From: Intoshia linei | Lineage: Eukaryota > Orthonectida > Rhopaluridae | Assembly: GCA_001642005.1 (NCBI GenBank) | Contig: LWCA01000130.1 | Span: forward strand, 1-49,061 | Length of the DNA stretch: 49,061 nt | Reading direction: 5' to 3' | Shown: in pieces, positions 23,050 to 34,089 of the stretch | Layout: every line of letters starts with the position of its first letter | How positions within the stretch are numbered: the first letter of the stretch is position 1 | Position numbers and translations under genes: made by a program | Notes under the pieces: generated by a model | Databases searched by the model: none | What the model was told of the DNA's origin: nothing | Seen by the model: only the letters and a program-made list of their open reading frames with translations

Positions 23050-25859
23050 TTTTAAAAAAGGAAATGAATAGCGAAGATTGTGGTGGATTAAAAAAGTTTA
23101 AAGCCAGTGATGGATAGATAAGGTCATTCAAACGTAAGTATGATATGTTATATAAAACGTTGTCTGGTACGAAAGCATCATTTAGTCAAAATGATATTGA
23201 TGATTTCTTTCATATTTTCAAAGATAAATTAATTGGGTATGAATTAAAGGACATTTTTAATGCCGATAAAACTGCACTATATTATAAAAAATTGCCTACG
23301 AAAAGCTACATCTTTAGTGCACAGGAATCTACTAAAAAGATTAAAGACAATAAAGATAGAATGACAATTTTACTCAACTGTAGTGCTCTTGGTGAAAAAA
23401 TCAAACCGTTATTCATTGGAAAAAGTGCCAAACCACGGTGTTTCAAGGGATTAAATATGAATGAATAACCTTTATATTATGAAAGTAATTAAACAGCTTA
23501 GATTACAAGTTGAATATTTCAAGATTATATGGATAACACTAGACAACAAAATGAAAACTTTTTTCGAGGATCAGCATGAGACCCATACAAATAAAAAGCT
23601 GAAATTTTGCTGATCAACATGATACTTCTCTTTTTAATTTTACAGTTCGCTATCAAAAGATAATGATTGACAACATCATAGCAACTAAGCTATTTCAATT
23701 AATTTTAGTTTTTTAATTTTAAATTTAATTATAGTATATAATGAGATATTTAAATTTTTTTTTCAATATATATGAAATTGATAGCGGATAATTACATGAT
23801 CACATTTAAATTAAAAAGAAATGAATATTAAACAAATTACAGGTGTACAAAAATTTAACTGATGACAGGCGCTTTAATAGGATGAAGATCTGATATGAGC
23901 TATAATCAACCTTTTAACAATACATTCTAGTGTCTAAATCCAGATTTACGGAATAGATTTAGTTCGATATTTTTAGCTATTGATATTTAAAAAAAATATA
24001 TTAATAAATTTAATTTTTTTTCATTTAATTTATCAGTATACATTGAAACAACTGTTTCTTGAGATAATAATGGCTCGGATGATGAAACTAAATTATATAC
24101 TTCCATTGGAATTGGTAAAGTTGAACTTTTGGTGGCCGGATAAGAGTAAAAGCTTAATTTATTCAGGCTTTATTTTCTTCTTTTCAGAATACAGAAATAG
24201 CAGTCATTCGCACTTTCTGAATGTTTCCATATTCTAGGTGTCACAAATCTCTTTTTAAATCTCATTATAGACGAATGGCACGTTTGATATAGATTTGAAG
24301 GATTTCAAAGTTGATTCTCGTACATTAAACTGTATATTTCCATTATCAAATTTTTACATTTATCAGTTATAGTAACATTTTTTAGTGTTTGGCAAATATA
24401 TACCACATCAAAAGCAATAATATGTTTCGTTTATTTCATAGACATGCATTTTAAATTAATAAATAAATATTCAAACTTAAAAAACTTCACCTTTTTTAAA
24501 GTAAACATTATTTTGAATGATATAATTGGTCAATTTTAGAATTGAAGTGAAACTTTGTTATATTTTTTTTAACATTAAAAGTGTTAATAAATGGGTGATA
24601 TGAATTATAACTTATAAATATATTATATCATTAAAATCAGCGCTATATTATCCACAAGATGGTATTATTTTTATGCAGATGTATTTTTCAGTGTTGTCTA
24701 GTGTAATTTAAATTATTTATTTTACAAAACTAATAGAAAGGTTCTTATTTTGATAGACAAGGCTACATGCCATTCTGAAATGAAATTATATAATGCTGAT
24801 ACAATGTTTTTACCTACCAATACAACATCTATGTTACAACTATCAAGGTGTAGTCTGGTCGTTTAAGTTTATTTATACACAGATATATATTAGAAATTTG
24901 ATTAACAAAGAAAACCTTAAAATCAAAAATATGAGAGGAATCACTATTCTTGACGACATATTATATTCCGTTGAAACTTGGAATAAAGAAACGATTCAAA
25001 ACTGTTTTAAAAAACAGATGTTATTAATGTGGAAAATTACCAATCCAACACTTAGTCAAATACGATCGTATCAGAATAGGAAATGTTGAGTCTATAGTTA
25101 ACAGAACTTAACTCGTATAACTATAATGTAACTATTTGATTTGAAAGATGCTGAACAATATAGCGATAATTACAATTTTGATGGGTTAGAATTTTTAATT
25201 GATAAAGAATTTGAATAAAATAGCCAGGAATTTACAAATATGGACGAATTATCAAGTAAAACCATTTGGAATTCGGAAGATGATATCACAAATTCTGACT
25301 ATATTAGGTATACGGTATTAATTGATCAACTAAAATCGATGATATCAAAAATATGTCCGAATAGTTTAATTAATATTTACTCGATAGAAAATGAATTTCA
25401 CGAAAAACTATCAAAGAAGAAAAGACAAATAAAAATATTTGAACATTAAGTTTTGTATAAAAAATAATAAATTTTTGTGAATTTATTAGAAATGAAATGA
25501 AAATAAAAAAAATTTATTATTTGAACGTATAGCACATTATTTATAAAAAACTTGTTAAAAACAATGTTTTTACAAAAAAATTCCTCGTTAACCCTTTCAG
25601 TCTGATGCAATTTTATGTACTATCACCACACGTCTGGAATTTATTTTTTAATTTATACTTGTATTATTTTTAAATTACCTATGTGAAAATGTATGAAAAT
25701 AAAAAAATGGTCTTTCAAAATTATGCTGTGTATATCATAGAATACAGACATGTTAAGTGAAATTGCTGTGTATAGTATAGAATACACAGACAGTGAAACG
25801 GTTAACGAAATGGGATTTTTTTTCAGGACCAAAAATTTCGTTAACGAGGAATTAGCCTG
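23050..25859 (+). pseudogene. Dead Tigger/pogo transposon with interrupted transposase
   Basis: A CENP-B-type helix-turn-helix ('KKFKASDG.IRSFKRKY', with a TAG at 23115-23117 replacing the usual tryptophan) is followed by the start of a DDE domain: 'NADKTALYYKKLPTKSY' (first D) in 23145-23468. More stops lie in 23466-23560. The domain then resumes near 24730 with 'ILIDKATCHSE' (second D), 'FLPTNTTSMLQ', and after a frameshift 'QGVVWSFK'. The roughly 1.1-kb gap between these parts looks like a later insertion. The right terminus CCTCGTTAACGAGG-type repeat ends at 25859 next to TA. The left terminus was not found, so the left boundary is approximate. Confidence 0.8.
25592..25801. mobile_element. 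piggyBac-like MITE nested in the Tigger right end
   Basis: The termini CCCTTTCAGTCTG and CAGACAGTGAAACGG are inverted repeats flanked on both sides by TTAA (25588-25591, 25802-25805), the piggyBac target. Removing it would restore a continuous ATTCCTCG-TTAA-CGAAAT arm of the Tigger end, showing insertion after the Tigger. Internally, TGCTGTGTAT.T.ATAGAATACA is repeated twice near the right end, as subterminal repeats. Confidence 0.8.
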
Positions 25860-26408
25860 TATTTATTCTACAATTTCAAAAAAAATGTGCATTGAACGTC
25901 TACACAATTTCAATGATGAAATATGGGTGAAAATCTCATAAATTGATTCCTTTGGATTTTTTGTCATTGCTCGCAATTTTTCATTTTCAAAAAGTTAATC
26001 ACTCTTAAATTAATCAATCATTCTAACATAACATAACCATAACACTATTACATTATATGAAGTTGAGCCTCTTTATAACTATCCCACTCTGTCTGAAAAT
26101 TCTGGATCCGCTACTAATCCCAATACCCATTTGGGAACCGCTGCATTATATAAATTGATGGACCAGATTCTTTATAACAATTAAGGAAATGAATAGTGAA
26201 TAATAAAAATAAAATATATTCCAACTTCTTTCAATATAAATTTGAATCAATATTAGCAGAAAACTATGTACAAAGTTAAATACGAAATTATACCTCGATA
26301 TTATTTAAATTGTAGTAAGGCATATATTTTTGAATTTAAATAAAAAGATTTATAAATTTAATAAATCTTGACAAACAGAAAATAATTAAGTTAGGTAAGG
26401 TTGGCAAT

Positions 26409-26792
26409 TTATACAGACGAAGATGATCCGTAGTCTGGATCGTTAGCATTTGTATTTTGGTGTTTAACGGGCTGAGCAGTATTATTTCGTCTGTATAAAA
26501 ATACAACAGCCAACAATAATAGCATCATTGCTCCAATAAACAATTGCATTACAGAATTAGCATTTTCGTGTAGTGATTGTGACGATGAATTACCTGAAAT
26601 TAAAATAGAATAATAAAATATATGTAATAAATAAAATAAAATTGTACTAGTAAGGCATTCATTATTGTTACATACAGTTTCAGTGGACCCAATCTAAATA
26701 TCGATGTAAAACTCTACTTAATAAATTACCATATTCATTAGACGAGCCATCGCATTTTCGTAAATCCATACACACTCACAATTATCTGACAT
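26409..26792 (-). CDS. SMIM14: SMIM14-like small ER membrane protein (3 exons, 97 aa)
   Basis: Exons 26730-26792, 26648-26693 and 26409-26593, total 294 nt. The N-terminus 'DNCECVWIYENAMARLMNM' matches the SMIM14 hallmark '[20 protein letters not shown]', and a later 'VCNNNECL' matches 'YCTDTECLQ'. A single membrane helix follows (about residues 54-73, 'LFIGAMMLLLLAVVFLY'), ahead of basic RR and a short polar tail. SMIM14 is a single-pass ER membrane protein of poorly known function. The introns are 36 and 54 bp. The middle exon was inferred from phase and the Cys pattern and is the least certain part. Confidence 0.8.
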
Positions 26793-27688
26793 GTGAAAAT
26801 TTTAAATTCCGACGAGTGAAGTAAACGTAATCAGGTAAACAATTGAATCTAATGTATCCAATAGAAAATAAGCACGTAATACCAAGTATCTATGTATTTA
26901 TAGTTTAATTAGAACAGCGATTTTTAAATACAAGAATTTCAATTAATTTAATAGAGCAGAATTTATGTAGCTTGGTTACAGTTCCATTCTTAAAGTGTAA
27001 CAAATGTTTACAGATATAAACTGACTACTTGTAGTAGCCTTCCTAGACAGTTGTAAATTATGCTGCCTGCTTAAATTACAATCACTCCTTTCATATCGAT
27101 TTTTTGACATTTGCATGACACGAAATTATTGAGATTAAACAAAAAAATTTTCCCTTCCCAACATTTGTTATTAAAAAGACCGAATTACGGGATTTCAAAA
27201 ATAAAATTATCGCCTGGCTATGATATAAACACTATCTACTAATGACGCCCAGTTGTTAAAATGCATAATAGTGACTAGGCAGCAGACACTCATTAAGATC
27301 AAAACATAAATTAGAATCATGTAGTGACAATCATAGGCAGACGACTTAAAACAATGACAAAAATAGACACTCAAATAAGTCTAACTTGGCTGCAACCAAT
27401 GCAGCCTATTTGTTTGTAACTAATACAATATTGTGTGACAGCTTTTATTGTTATGGATATACGTCAGCTGCCTTCAATACAAGCCACATTCTGAATTGTA
27501 TAGTTGATTTTCTCCTGTCGACAATATTTATATTTTACGATGAAAACTTGTTTTTCAAAATATATCATTGTAAGCTCACTAGTCAAAATATTAATGTTAT
27601 ATTATCCTGAATAATCCAAAACACACGTATATTCAATTTATTAACCCTTTTCTTTTAAAATTGACACCTGTGTGAAAGAAGATCATAT
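26793..27688. other. Intergenic, shared upstream region of SMIM14 and the Gag-TALE gene
   Basis: The two genes are divergent, so this 0.9-kb stretch should hold both promoters. No clear TATA or initiator combination was picked out. A 74-aa open frame at 27386-27610 has no recognisable similarity. Confidence 0.4.
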
Positions 27689-29497
27689 ATGATGAAATCC
27701 AATTCTAAACAAAAATCTCCTAAAAAATTTTCATTACAAACAAGCAATAGCATATCTCCAAATCCTTCATTCAATGATGCAACCCAAGCACCTTTGATCG
27801 ACGATATTGAATCACAAAGAGATTACAACCACGATACAACTGAAAATAATATTGAGTCTACTGATGCAGTGTCTATATCTAAAGAATATTTGACTAATTT
27901 TCTTAAAAATGATCCTTTGTTATCAGGTAAATATTTGTCAACAGAAAATATTAAAATTACACCATATTCATTAAACACTTTTAAATCGAAACCCCGGCAC
28001 TCCTGGGAAATCCATAGTCTGAGCGACGTGGACAGATTTAATCTGATGATGCAGAGCTTATGCTCCAATGAAACGGAAAGAATATATTTTATTTTCGGAG
28101 AGTTGTCACGCATCTCAATTGAGATTGTATGTAGTTACCACAATCTGTCTGGTACTAATTTAACAAGTTCAGATATTATAGATATTTTACGTAAACATTT
28201 TATCAATAAAAATAATCGGGGCCAAGAACGGTATAACTTTATGAACATGCGTCAAACTGATGACGACCGTGTGCAAGATTATTATGTCAAGTTACGCACA
28301 GCCGCAAATGGGTGTGAGTGGGGTGAAATCGAAGAATCATTAATTGTTGATGCTTTACTTAATACCACGAAATGTAGCTCTAAAATACCTATCGATATAT
28401 ACAACTCCAGAAAAATATCTGCAGATGAAGTTTTAGAAACATTGTCATCTCTTGAAAATAGAGAAACACCGATTGCATTGCCAAAGAGTCCCATAAATGA
28501 ATGTCCCACCAAGCCAAACTTGTCCGATCTCAACAAAAACCCTATTATAAACTCTCCTTTTTCCAGTGGCTTTGAAGTGCTATATCTATCACCCGGTTTG
28601 ATTGATAAACAGTTAAAATTACAAATTAGTATAGACAGACAATTTGCTAGTAATTCCGACTCTACGTTCGTACAGAAAGTTCCTGCCGGTATGAGTTATA
28701 GTGAATTTGTGGAACGAGAGTATATTGACGGCGGAAATGAAAAATATACTCAAAATCCTTTATTTAAACTTATTAAATTTTTGGCTCAATGTGACAATTG
28801 TTTTTGGGCAAATAGTCTATCTCAACAATATCTACCACGTATTCCAGTTAAATTTGATGAATTGGTAGAAAAATTTAAAGCCATCAATCCTCAAATATTT
28901 ATTAATTTTGATGAAAAAGATCAGCCGTCAGAAGAACTTTGTCAAGTTTGCCGCTACATTCACATGTCCATCCTTAGTAATTGTTAATATTTTATTTTTT
29001 AACATTAAAATAGTGAAACTACAGCTTCGCCATAAAGAGGCCGGATCAAATAACTTCACAGTTCAAAATGCGGCAGATGTATTATTGCTGTAATTTTTTA
29101 ATTAATGAAAAATTTAGAATGTCTCCGGTTTAAAACGGTACAACACTGAACAAATTATCTATACTCCAGATTCAAAAAAGAAAAGATTTCTTACTCGAGA
29201 TGTTTACTTGTCTATATAGTTTATATTTAAATTTAGGCTACAACTATAATGATGAAGTGGTTGAGAGAGCACAGAAATAATCCATATCCTAATGAGTACG
29301 AAAAAGAACAACTTTTACGTCAAACAGGAATTAAGAAATCACAACTAAATTATTGGTTCGTCAATGCTCGTAGAAGAATCATGAAATCCTGGTCATCTAA
29401 TGATTCAGAAAAAATAATTGAAAATGACTCTCCTCCAAAACCTACCAACACCTCATCCCCTAATTTAAAAAAAGAAACCGAACCCATTAAAACGTAA
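27689..29497 (+). CDS. Gag-like domain fused to Meis/Prep-like segment and TALE homeodomain (4 exons, 565 aa)
   Basis: Exons 27689-28976, 29014-29078, 29118-29201 and 29237-29497 join through introns of 37, 39 and 35 bp into 1698 nt in exact frame. Residues about 103-256 resemble the capsid part of LTR-retrotransposon Gag ('MRQTDDDRVQDYYVKLRTAANGC', 'EESLIVDALL'). Residues about 353-436 look like the N-terminal Meis/Prep interaction domain: 'YTQNPLFKLIKFLAQC' against 'Y-RHPLFPLLALLFEKC', and later 'CRYIHMSIL'. Residues about 472-533 are a TALE homeodomain with the 'NPYP' three-residue loop and 'WFVNARRRI' recognition helix. The predicted role is a DNA-binding transcription factor with a Gag-derived extension. 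No reverse transcriptase, protease or LTR is seen nearby. Alternatively exon 1 could be a separate Gag-derived gene, as a stop follows in exon 2 if the 39-bp intron is kept. Confidence 0.72.
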
Positions 29498-29528
29498 CTG
29501 TTTATATACATTAAAAATACAAATATTG

Positions 29529-30536
29529 TTAACATTTAAGCCAAGGGTGATTTTTAATAGCATTTTTTGATCTATCTCCATAATCATACATAATTTCTTC
29601 ACCTATGTCTATGTGCTTGAAACTTACAAAGTACAATCTCGGTTTTCCTTCTACTGTAATCGTTTTTGATACTACATTTTTTTTTTTTGCAGAGTGGTTG
29701 ATCAATCTACCCAATCTTTGTGACTCTTTAGTTGCATCTATGCTAACAAATATATATACAAATAAATATAAAAATACCAATATGATTTTCCACTATACTT
29801 AAAATAGTACATGTAACATCCAAATGAATCGCATTTAACATAATCGGATTCTCTCTTTTTTGCTTCTTTGACAGTTACAAGTTCTCCAGCATATTCTACT
29901 ATAAAATCTCCACGATTAAATACAACTTTAGAAACAATTCCTCTTCCTTTATTGTCAAAATGTTCAACCTAAAAAACATTGAATTGTACTTACAGTGATA
30001 CCTTTAGATTTTGTTCATCGTTCCCATCCTTTATATTTTGATATAAAATTAATTGTTTTTGTTCCTTTCATAATGAATGTAAATTAATAGATTTTATACC
30101 TGAATACTCTTTTCGGTTTTTCTGTTACTTCTCCTCACATAAAAAAAAGAAGATATTGAATTACGTTTCATATCATCCTTGTTCCCATTTTTTTTACTTT
30201 GCTTCGAAATTTTTTTCTTTTTATCAATTATGCTGTTAATTTCGACAGATGTTTCATTATCGCATAATGTCTTGTCTTTTTCATCTTGGATTTTTATTTC
30301 GGTTGTATTTATACTATTTTCAATGCTGTTGGTTAAAGTGATAACTGATAAAGCATCAGAAGCAGAGTTAGAAATTGACTTTTTACTATTACAATCATTG
30401 ATTAAACTTGCACCATCATTTAAGTTTTTATTTTTCGTTTGTTTCGCTAAAAATAAAAATAATTTTCATTTAAATTTTTACCTGATTTTTTGTTGCATTT
30501 TGGTGAAAAATAGTTTGTAATTGTTTTTAGTTTCAT
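29529..30536 (-). CDS. KMT5A: KMT5A/PR-Set7 histone H4-K20 monomethyltransferase (5 exons, 289 aa)
   Basis: Exons 30482-30536, 30100-30446, 30002-30064, 29778-29968, 29529-29742; 870 nt, exact frame; introns 33-35 bp. The C-terminal half is a SET domain: 'DNKGRGIV', 'GDFIVEYAGE', 'GCYMYYFKY', 'CIDATKES.RLGRLINHS', 'EEIMYDYGDRS' and the ending 'HPWLKC', as in human SETD8. It monomethylates H4 lysine 20 and controls cell cycle and chromatin compaction. The N-terminus starts with a PIP-box-like 'KTITNYF'. A second one, 'SISSFFYVRRSNRK' (about residues 115-128), aligns with the PCNA-dependent degron of human SETD8. It converges on the Gag-TALE gene, with 31 bp between stop codons. Confidence 0.95.
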
Positions 30537-31157
30537 AGTTCAAATTTAATTAGGAATAACGTTTAGCGCCATAAATATTATCTTCATTAGGTAACTAATG
30601 AATAAATATATGTTTATTTAGTTATGGATTTACATTTTTGCCATATGCAAATCTAAATGTAAACAATACTAATAATACGACTGGTTCGTATTAACATCAT
30701 ATTTTTAAATCTTAACTTCGAAGCTTTGAAAGTAAAGTACTATAGTTATTAATATTTTTGCATTATAATATACCTATTGTAATTGTATAATAAAAATTAT
30801 ACAGATTTTCTAGCGTCCGATGTTATATTATAAAAAAAATCTAAATATGCATCATACTGATGTGGAAACTTATTTTTATAAAGTTATAAAATATATGAGA
30901 TCAAAACCCGTAGTCAATTTTAAATGTCTATAATTCTGATGTAATTTAATGTTTGATGAGTCACAAAATATGGATTCCAATTATCAGGAATTGTGTGTAG
31001 TATGTTGCTAAAATATACATGAAAATTTAAAACAATCACAAATTATGATTTCTCATTTCATTTTGTATAACCGTGGAAAACAAAATAACAGTAAATTTAC
31101 CGAAATGTCTTTGTTACTAAGAATATATAAACATTTTGTTGTATAATTAATTCAGCA
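30537..31157. other. Divergent promoter region of KMT5A and AK8
   Basis: A 620-bp AT-rich interval between two divergent start codons. No distinct motif can be assigned with confidence. Confidence 0.4.
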
Positions 31158-33032
31158 ATGGATGTTACCAACCGCCCCTTTAAAATATCAAAGGAATTTT
31201 TGAAATATGCAGAGGAAAACAATCTATTTGATTTATTCACAGTATAAAATATTTAACTATTATCATGAATTTTAGGATTTATTTCAAAAAATCATAATAG
31301 ATAAACCGCTTGACCCTTTGTTATATATACAAGAATACATGAAAGATGATTTGAAATTGAATAGTAACGTATAAACTACATTTTACAAATCTTTGTAGTT
31401 CCAAAAATATGCATAATAGGACCACCTGCTTCTGGGAAGTGTACAGTATCAAACTTATTATCCTTTCAGTTATCTGCCATCCACATAGATAGAACTGAAA
31501 TATTAAACAATGCATCCACAGATTTTATGAAAGAAATTAACGAATATGATGCGTGGGTATAACAATTAATTATAATTAATCACATTGATATTAGGATATC
31601 CCCATCGATTTGTGGGTGCGTCTTCTTTCAGATCGTCTCAAATATAGTGATTGTGTCAATAATGGTTATGTCTTGGAAAATATACCTTCATCCTTAGAGG
31701 AATGCTTGTTAATACAAGAAAGTGGAATTATAATAAACAATTGCAGTAGATTTTATATTTTTAAATCTATATTTTGATTTTAGTTGTTTTAAATACCGAA
31801 GATAGTGTTCTGGTCGAAAGATCCATAGGAAAACGAGTCGACCCTATTACAAATGGTTAATTTGTTAAAATTCGTAGATAAATTATATTAGATATTTATC
31901 ATTTAACGTTTGACCCTCCTCGTACTATGGATGTAGCGCGTCGTTTGATACAACCAGAAAATAATGGAATTGAGAGAATCAAGGAAAGATTAGAAGAATA
32001 CAGAAAACTAGAAAAAAAATTAAAAAAATATTATAAACATATTATGAGTGAATTTAATGTAGATATGCCAAAAGAAGATATTTTTACAAAAGGTAAAAAC
32101 ATTTTGAAAATATAATTCGAATACATGATTAGTTTTAATCCACATACACACATTTAAAAAGAATATTTCTCCATTGAAACCGAGAATATTAGTTTTGGGA
32201 CCAATAGGATCTGGTAAAAAATATCAATGTGAATTATTGGCCAACAAATATGGATTTGTCAATTGTAAATATTTAAAAAATGTATTTAATGTCTAAATCA
32301 TAAATTATTTTATGTTTTTACTTTCAGATCCAATTTTTTTATGTATGTTCTAAATTATAATTATTAGTGTCCAGTGGTACATTGATAAAGGAGGAAATGT
32401 GTAAAAGAAGTGATATTGGGATAGCTTGTCAAAATTATGTAGACAATAACAAACAGAGTAATTTTAATATTTACGGGGGAATATACATAATCTACATGTT
32501 TAGTTCCCGATGTCCTCGTCAACAAAATAATGGACGAACGGTTGAGTCGAAATGATTGTATTTATAAAGGATGGGTTTTACGTGGATTTCCTAGAAATAT
32601 TGATCAAGCATTAATGCTTACGGAGAAAGGATTCAATCCGACTAGGTTTAAGCCAAAGCGCATTAAAAAATCAATAATTTAGAGTGTTTATGTTTGACAT
32701 CAGTAAAGAAAGTATATTGGAAAGATTAACATTAAAGCGAATAGATCCCTTGACAGGTAACATTAAAAATATTATTACAGTATATTTTAGGAAACAAATA
32801 TCATTTGCTTTTTAATCCACCATTGGACGAACTAGTAAATGACCGATTATTAACTCACTTATGCGACTCAAGCGAATACATATTCATGAAAATTGATAAA
32901 TATTTAAATTATATTGAAGTTTTGAAAGATTTGTACAAAAATATAATTCAACAAATAAATGCAGATCAACCAGCAAATACTATTTTTGAATTGTTAGAAA
33001 GTTGGATCATAAAGGCTATTATAAAGGATTAA
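31158..33032 (+). CDS. AK8: Adenylate kinase 8 (11 exons, 477 aa)
   Basis: Two adenylate-kinase repeats as in human AK8 (479 aa). Exons: 31158-31241, 31276-31363, 31399-31556, 31595-31745, 31784-31855, 31892-32092, 32133-32264, 32368-32457, 32504-32645, 32683-32756, 32791-33032; 1434 nt, exact frame. Repeat 1 has P-loop 'GPPASGKC' (residues 65-72), 'GKRVDP' and 'YHLTFDPPR'; repeat 2 has 'GPIGSGKK' (274-281), 'GWVLRGFPR', 'LKRIDPLTG' and 'YHLLFNPP'. AK8 is a nucleotide kinase of motile cilia and sperm flagella, so the organism probably makes flagellated sperm. In both Walker A motifs the Ser/Thr after GK is replaced (Cys and Lys), which may weaken catalysis. An AATAAA lies about 40 bp after the stop. 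Confidence 0.95.
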
Positions 33033-33276
33033 GGGAACAGTCTATTAAAATTAATTAATACATTTCAACAACAAATAAATGTTATTTATATTTTTTGTTT
33101 GTATAATTCAAAGACCATTATACTAATACATTGTTAATGATTTATCGAGTATGATAAGAGTAACCATTTTGAGAATATCGTATATATACAATAGTAAACT
33201 AGTTGAAATAGAATAATTACCACTTGTTAATGGTCACACAATATTTTAAAGAAAACCTGGTAAAAATAATAATTAA

Positions 33277-33939
33277 ATGAAAAATAAAGAAATGTACATA
33301 ACCCAGCCTAATATGTTTATACCTAGTAAGTTTATTATTCATAACAAGGCTCAATCAAATCGTATTTATAACATATACGCTGATATTCTCAGAAAAAACC
33401 ATAAAACATTGACAACTTTTGTGGATGCTTCTTCACAACCACAAAAAAATGGTAGAGTAAATATACGAAAAATAATAAAAGATAAATTTTTGTCAATATG
33501 TAAGAAAACGCTAGATCGAAAATCGCTTTTCAAAATTATGTTAATGTTAAATAAAGAATTATCTAAAAAAAATGTAAAATCAATATATGGAAAATCAAGG
33601 AACAGGCTTCGAAAAAAGAAAAATAAACGTAAAAAAATCATAGAACGAATACGAAAAATAAAGACGGCATATCTACAAAAAAAAACAACAGGAAATAATA
33701 AAGAGCAAAAAAAAAGAATACATCAAACTTGTAATTTATTTCCAATTTATGAATTATTAATTTTATTAATTTATCTAATATTAGATTTTAACAATTGTTT
33801 AAAGTTTAATAATGGAAATAAAAAAAGATTTAAAAAACTTTATCTTATTCTAAAGCTCATCAGAATATTCAATAATATTTGTGTGAATAGGTCCATAAGA
33901 CCTATCTATATAAAGGTTATACATTTACAATTCACTTAA
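33277..33939 (+). CDS. Uncharacterised lysine-rich ORF (220 aa)
   Basis: Not recognised. A 220-codon uninterrupted frame is unlikely by chance in sequence this AT-rich, so it may be a real gene. The protein is very rich in Lys, Asn and Ile. A strongly basic block (about residues 104-155, runs such as RLRKKKNKRKK) could be nuclear or RNA-binding. It is followed by a hydrophobic stretch 'LLILLIYLILDF' (about 160-171) that could be a membrane helix. No intron is evident, unlike its neighbours. It lies 245 bp after AK8 on the same strand. The antisense frame over 33366-33641 was judged a shadow. Confidence 0.4.
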   Translation: MKNKEMYITQPNMFIPSKFIIHNKAQSNRIYNIYADILRKNHKTLTTFVDASSQPQKNGRVNIRKIIKDKFLSICKKTLDRKSLFKIMLMLNKELSKKNVKSIYGKSRNRLRKKKNKRKKIIERIRKIKTAYLQKKTTGNNKEQKKRIHQTCNLFPIYELLILLIYLILDFNNCLKFNNGNKKRFKKLYLILKLIRIFNNICVNRSIRPIYIKVIHLQFT

Positions 33940-34089
33940 TATCATTGTCCTTATCTTAAATAAACACGAATCTCAATAAATCTGTCCAACAAAATGACAT
34001 TTTTTTCCTTTTTGAAAATATTAATTAAGAATGTCGACCTATAAACAAATTTTCATAAAAATTGTTTTCATTCCACTTAAATTAAACTA

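Noticed and set aside
24793-25089. 98-codon frame as an independent gene
   Set aside because: From 'YQGVVWSFK' on it is the frameshifted C-terminal part of the Tigger transposase.
26065-26146. Possible small hAT end (CAGCGGTTCCCAAATGGG on the minus strand) next to GGATCCGCTACT
   Set aside because: One end looks right and TATAATG occurs on both sides, but the other terminus does not match, so I could not define an element.
27386-27610. 74-codon frame upstream of the Gag-TALE gene
   Set aside because: No similarity and no splice partner identified; short enough for chance.
33366-33641. 91-codon minus-strand frame rich in Phe and Leu
   Set aside because: Complement of the lysine-rich ORF (AAA/AAG gives TTT/CTT); a shadow either way.
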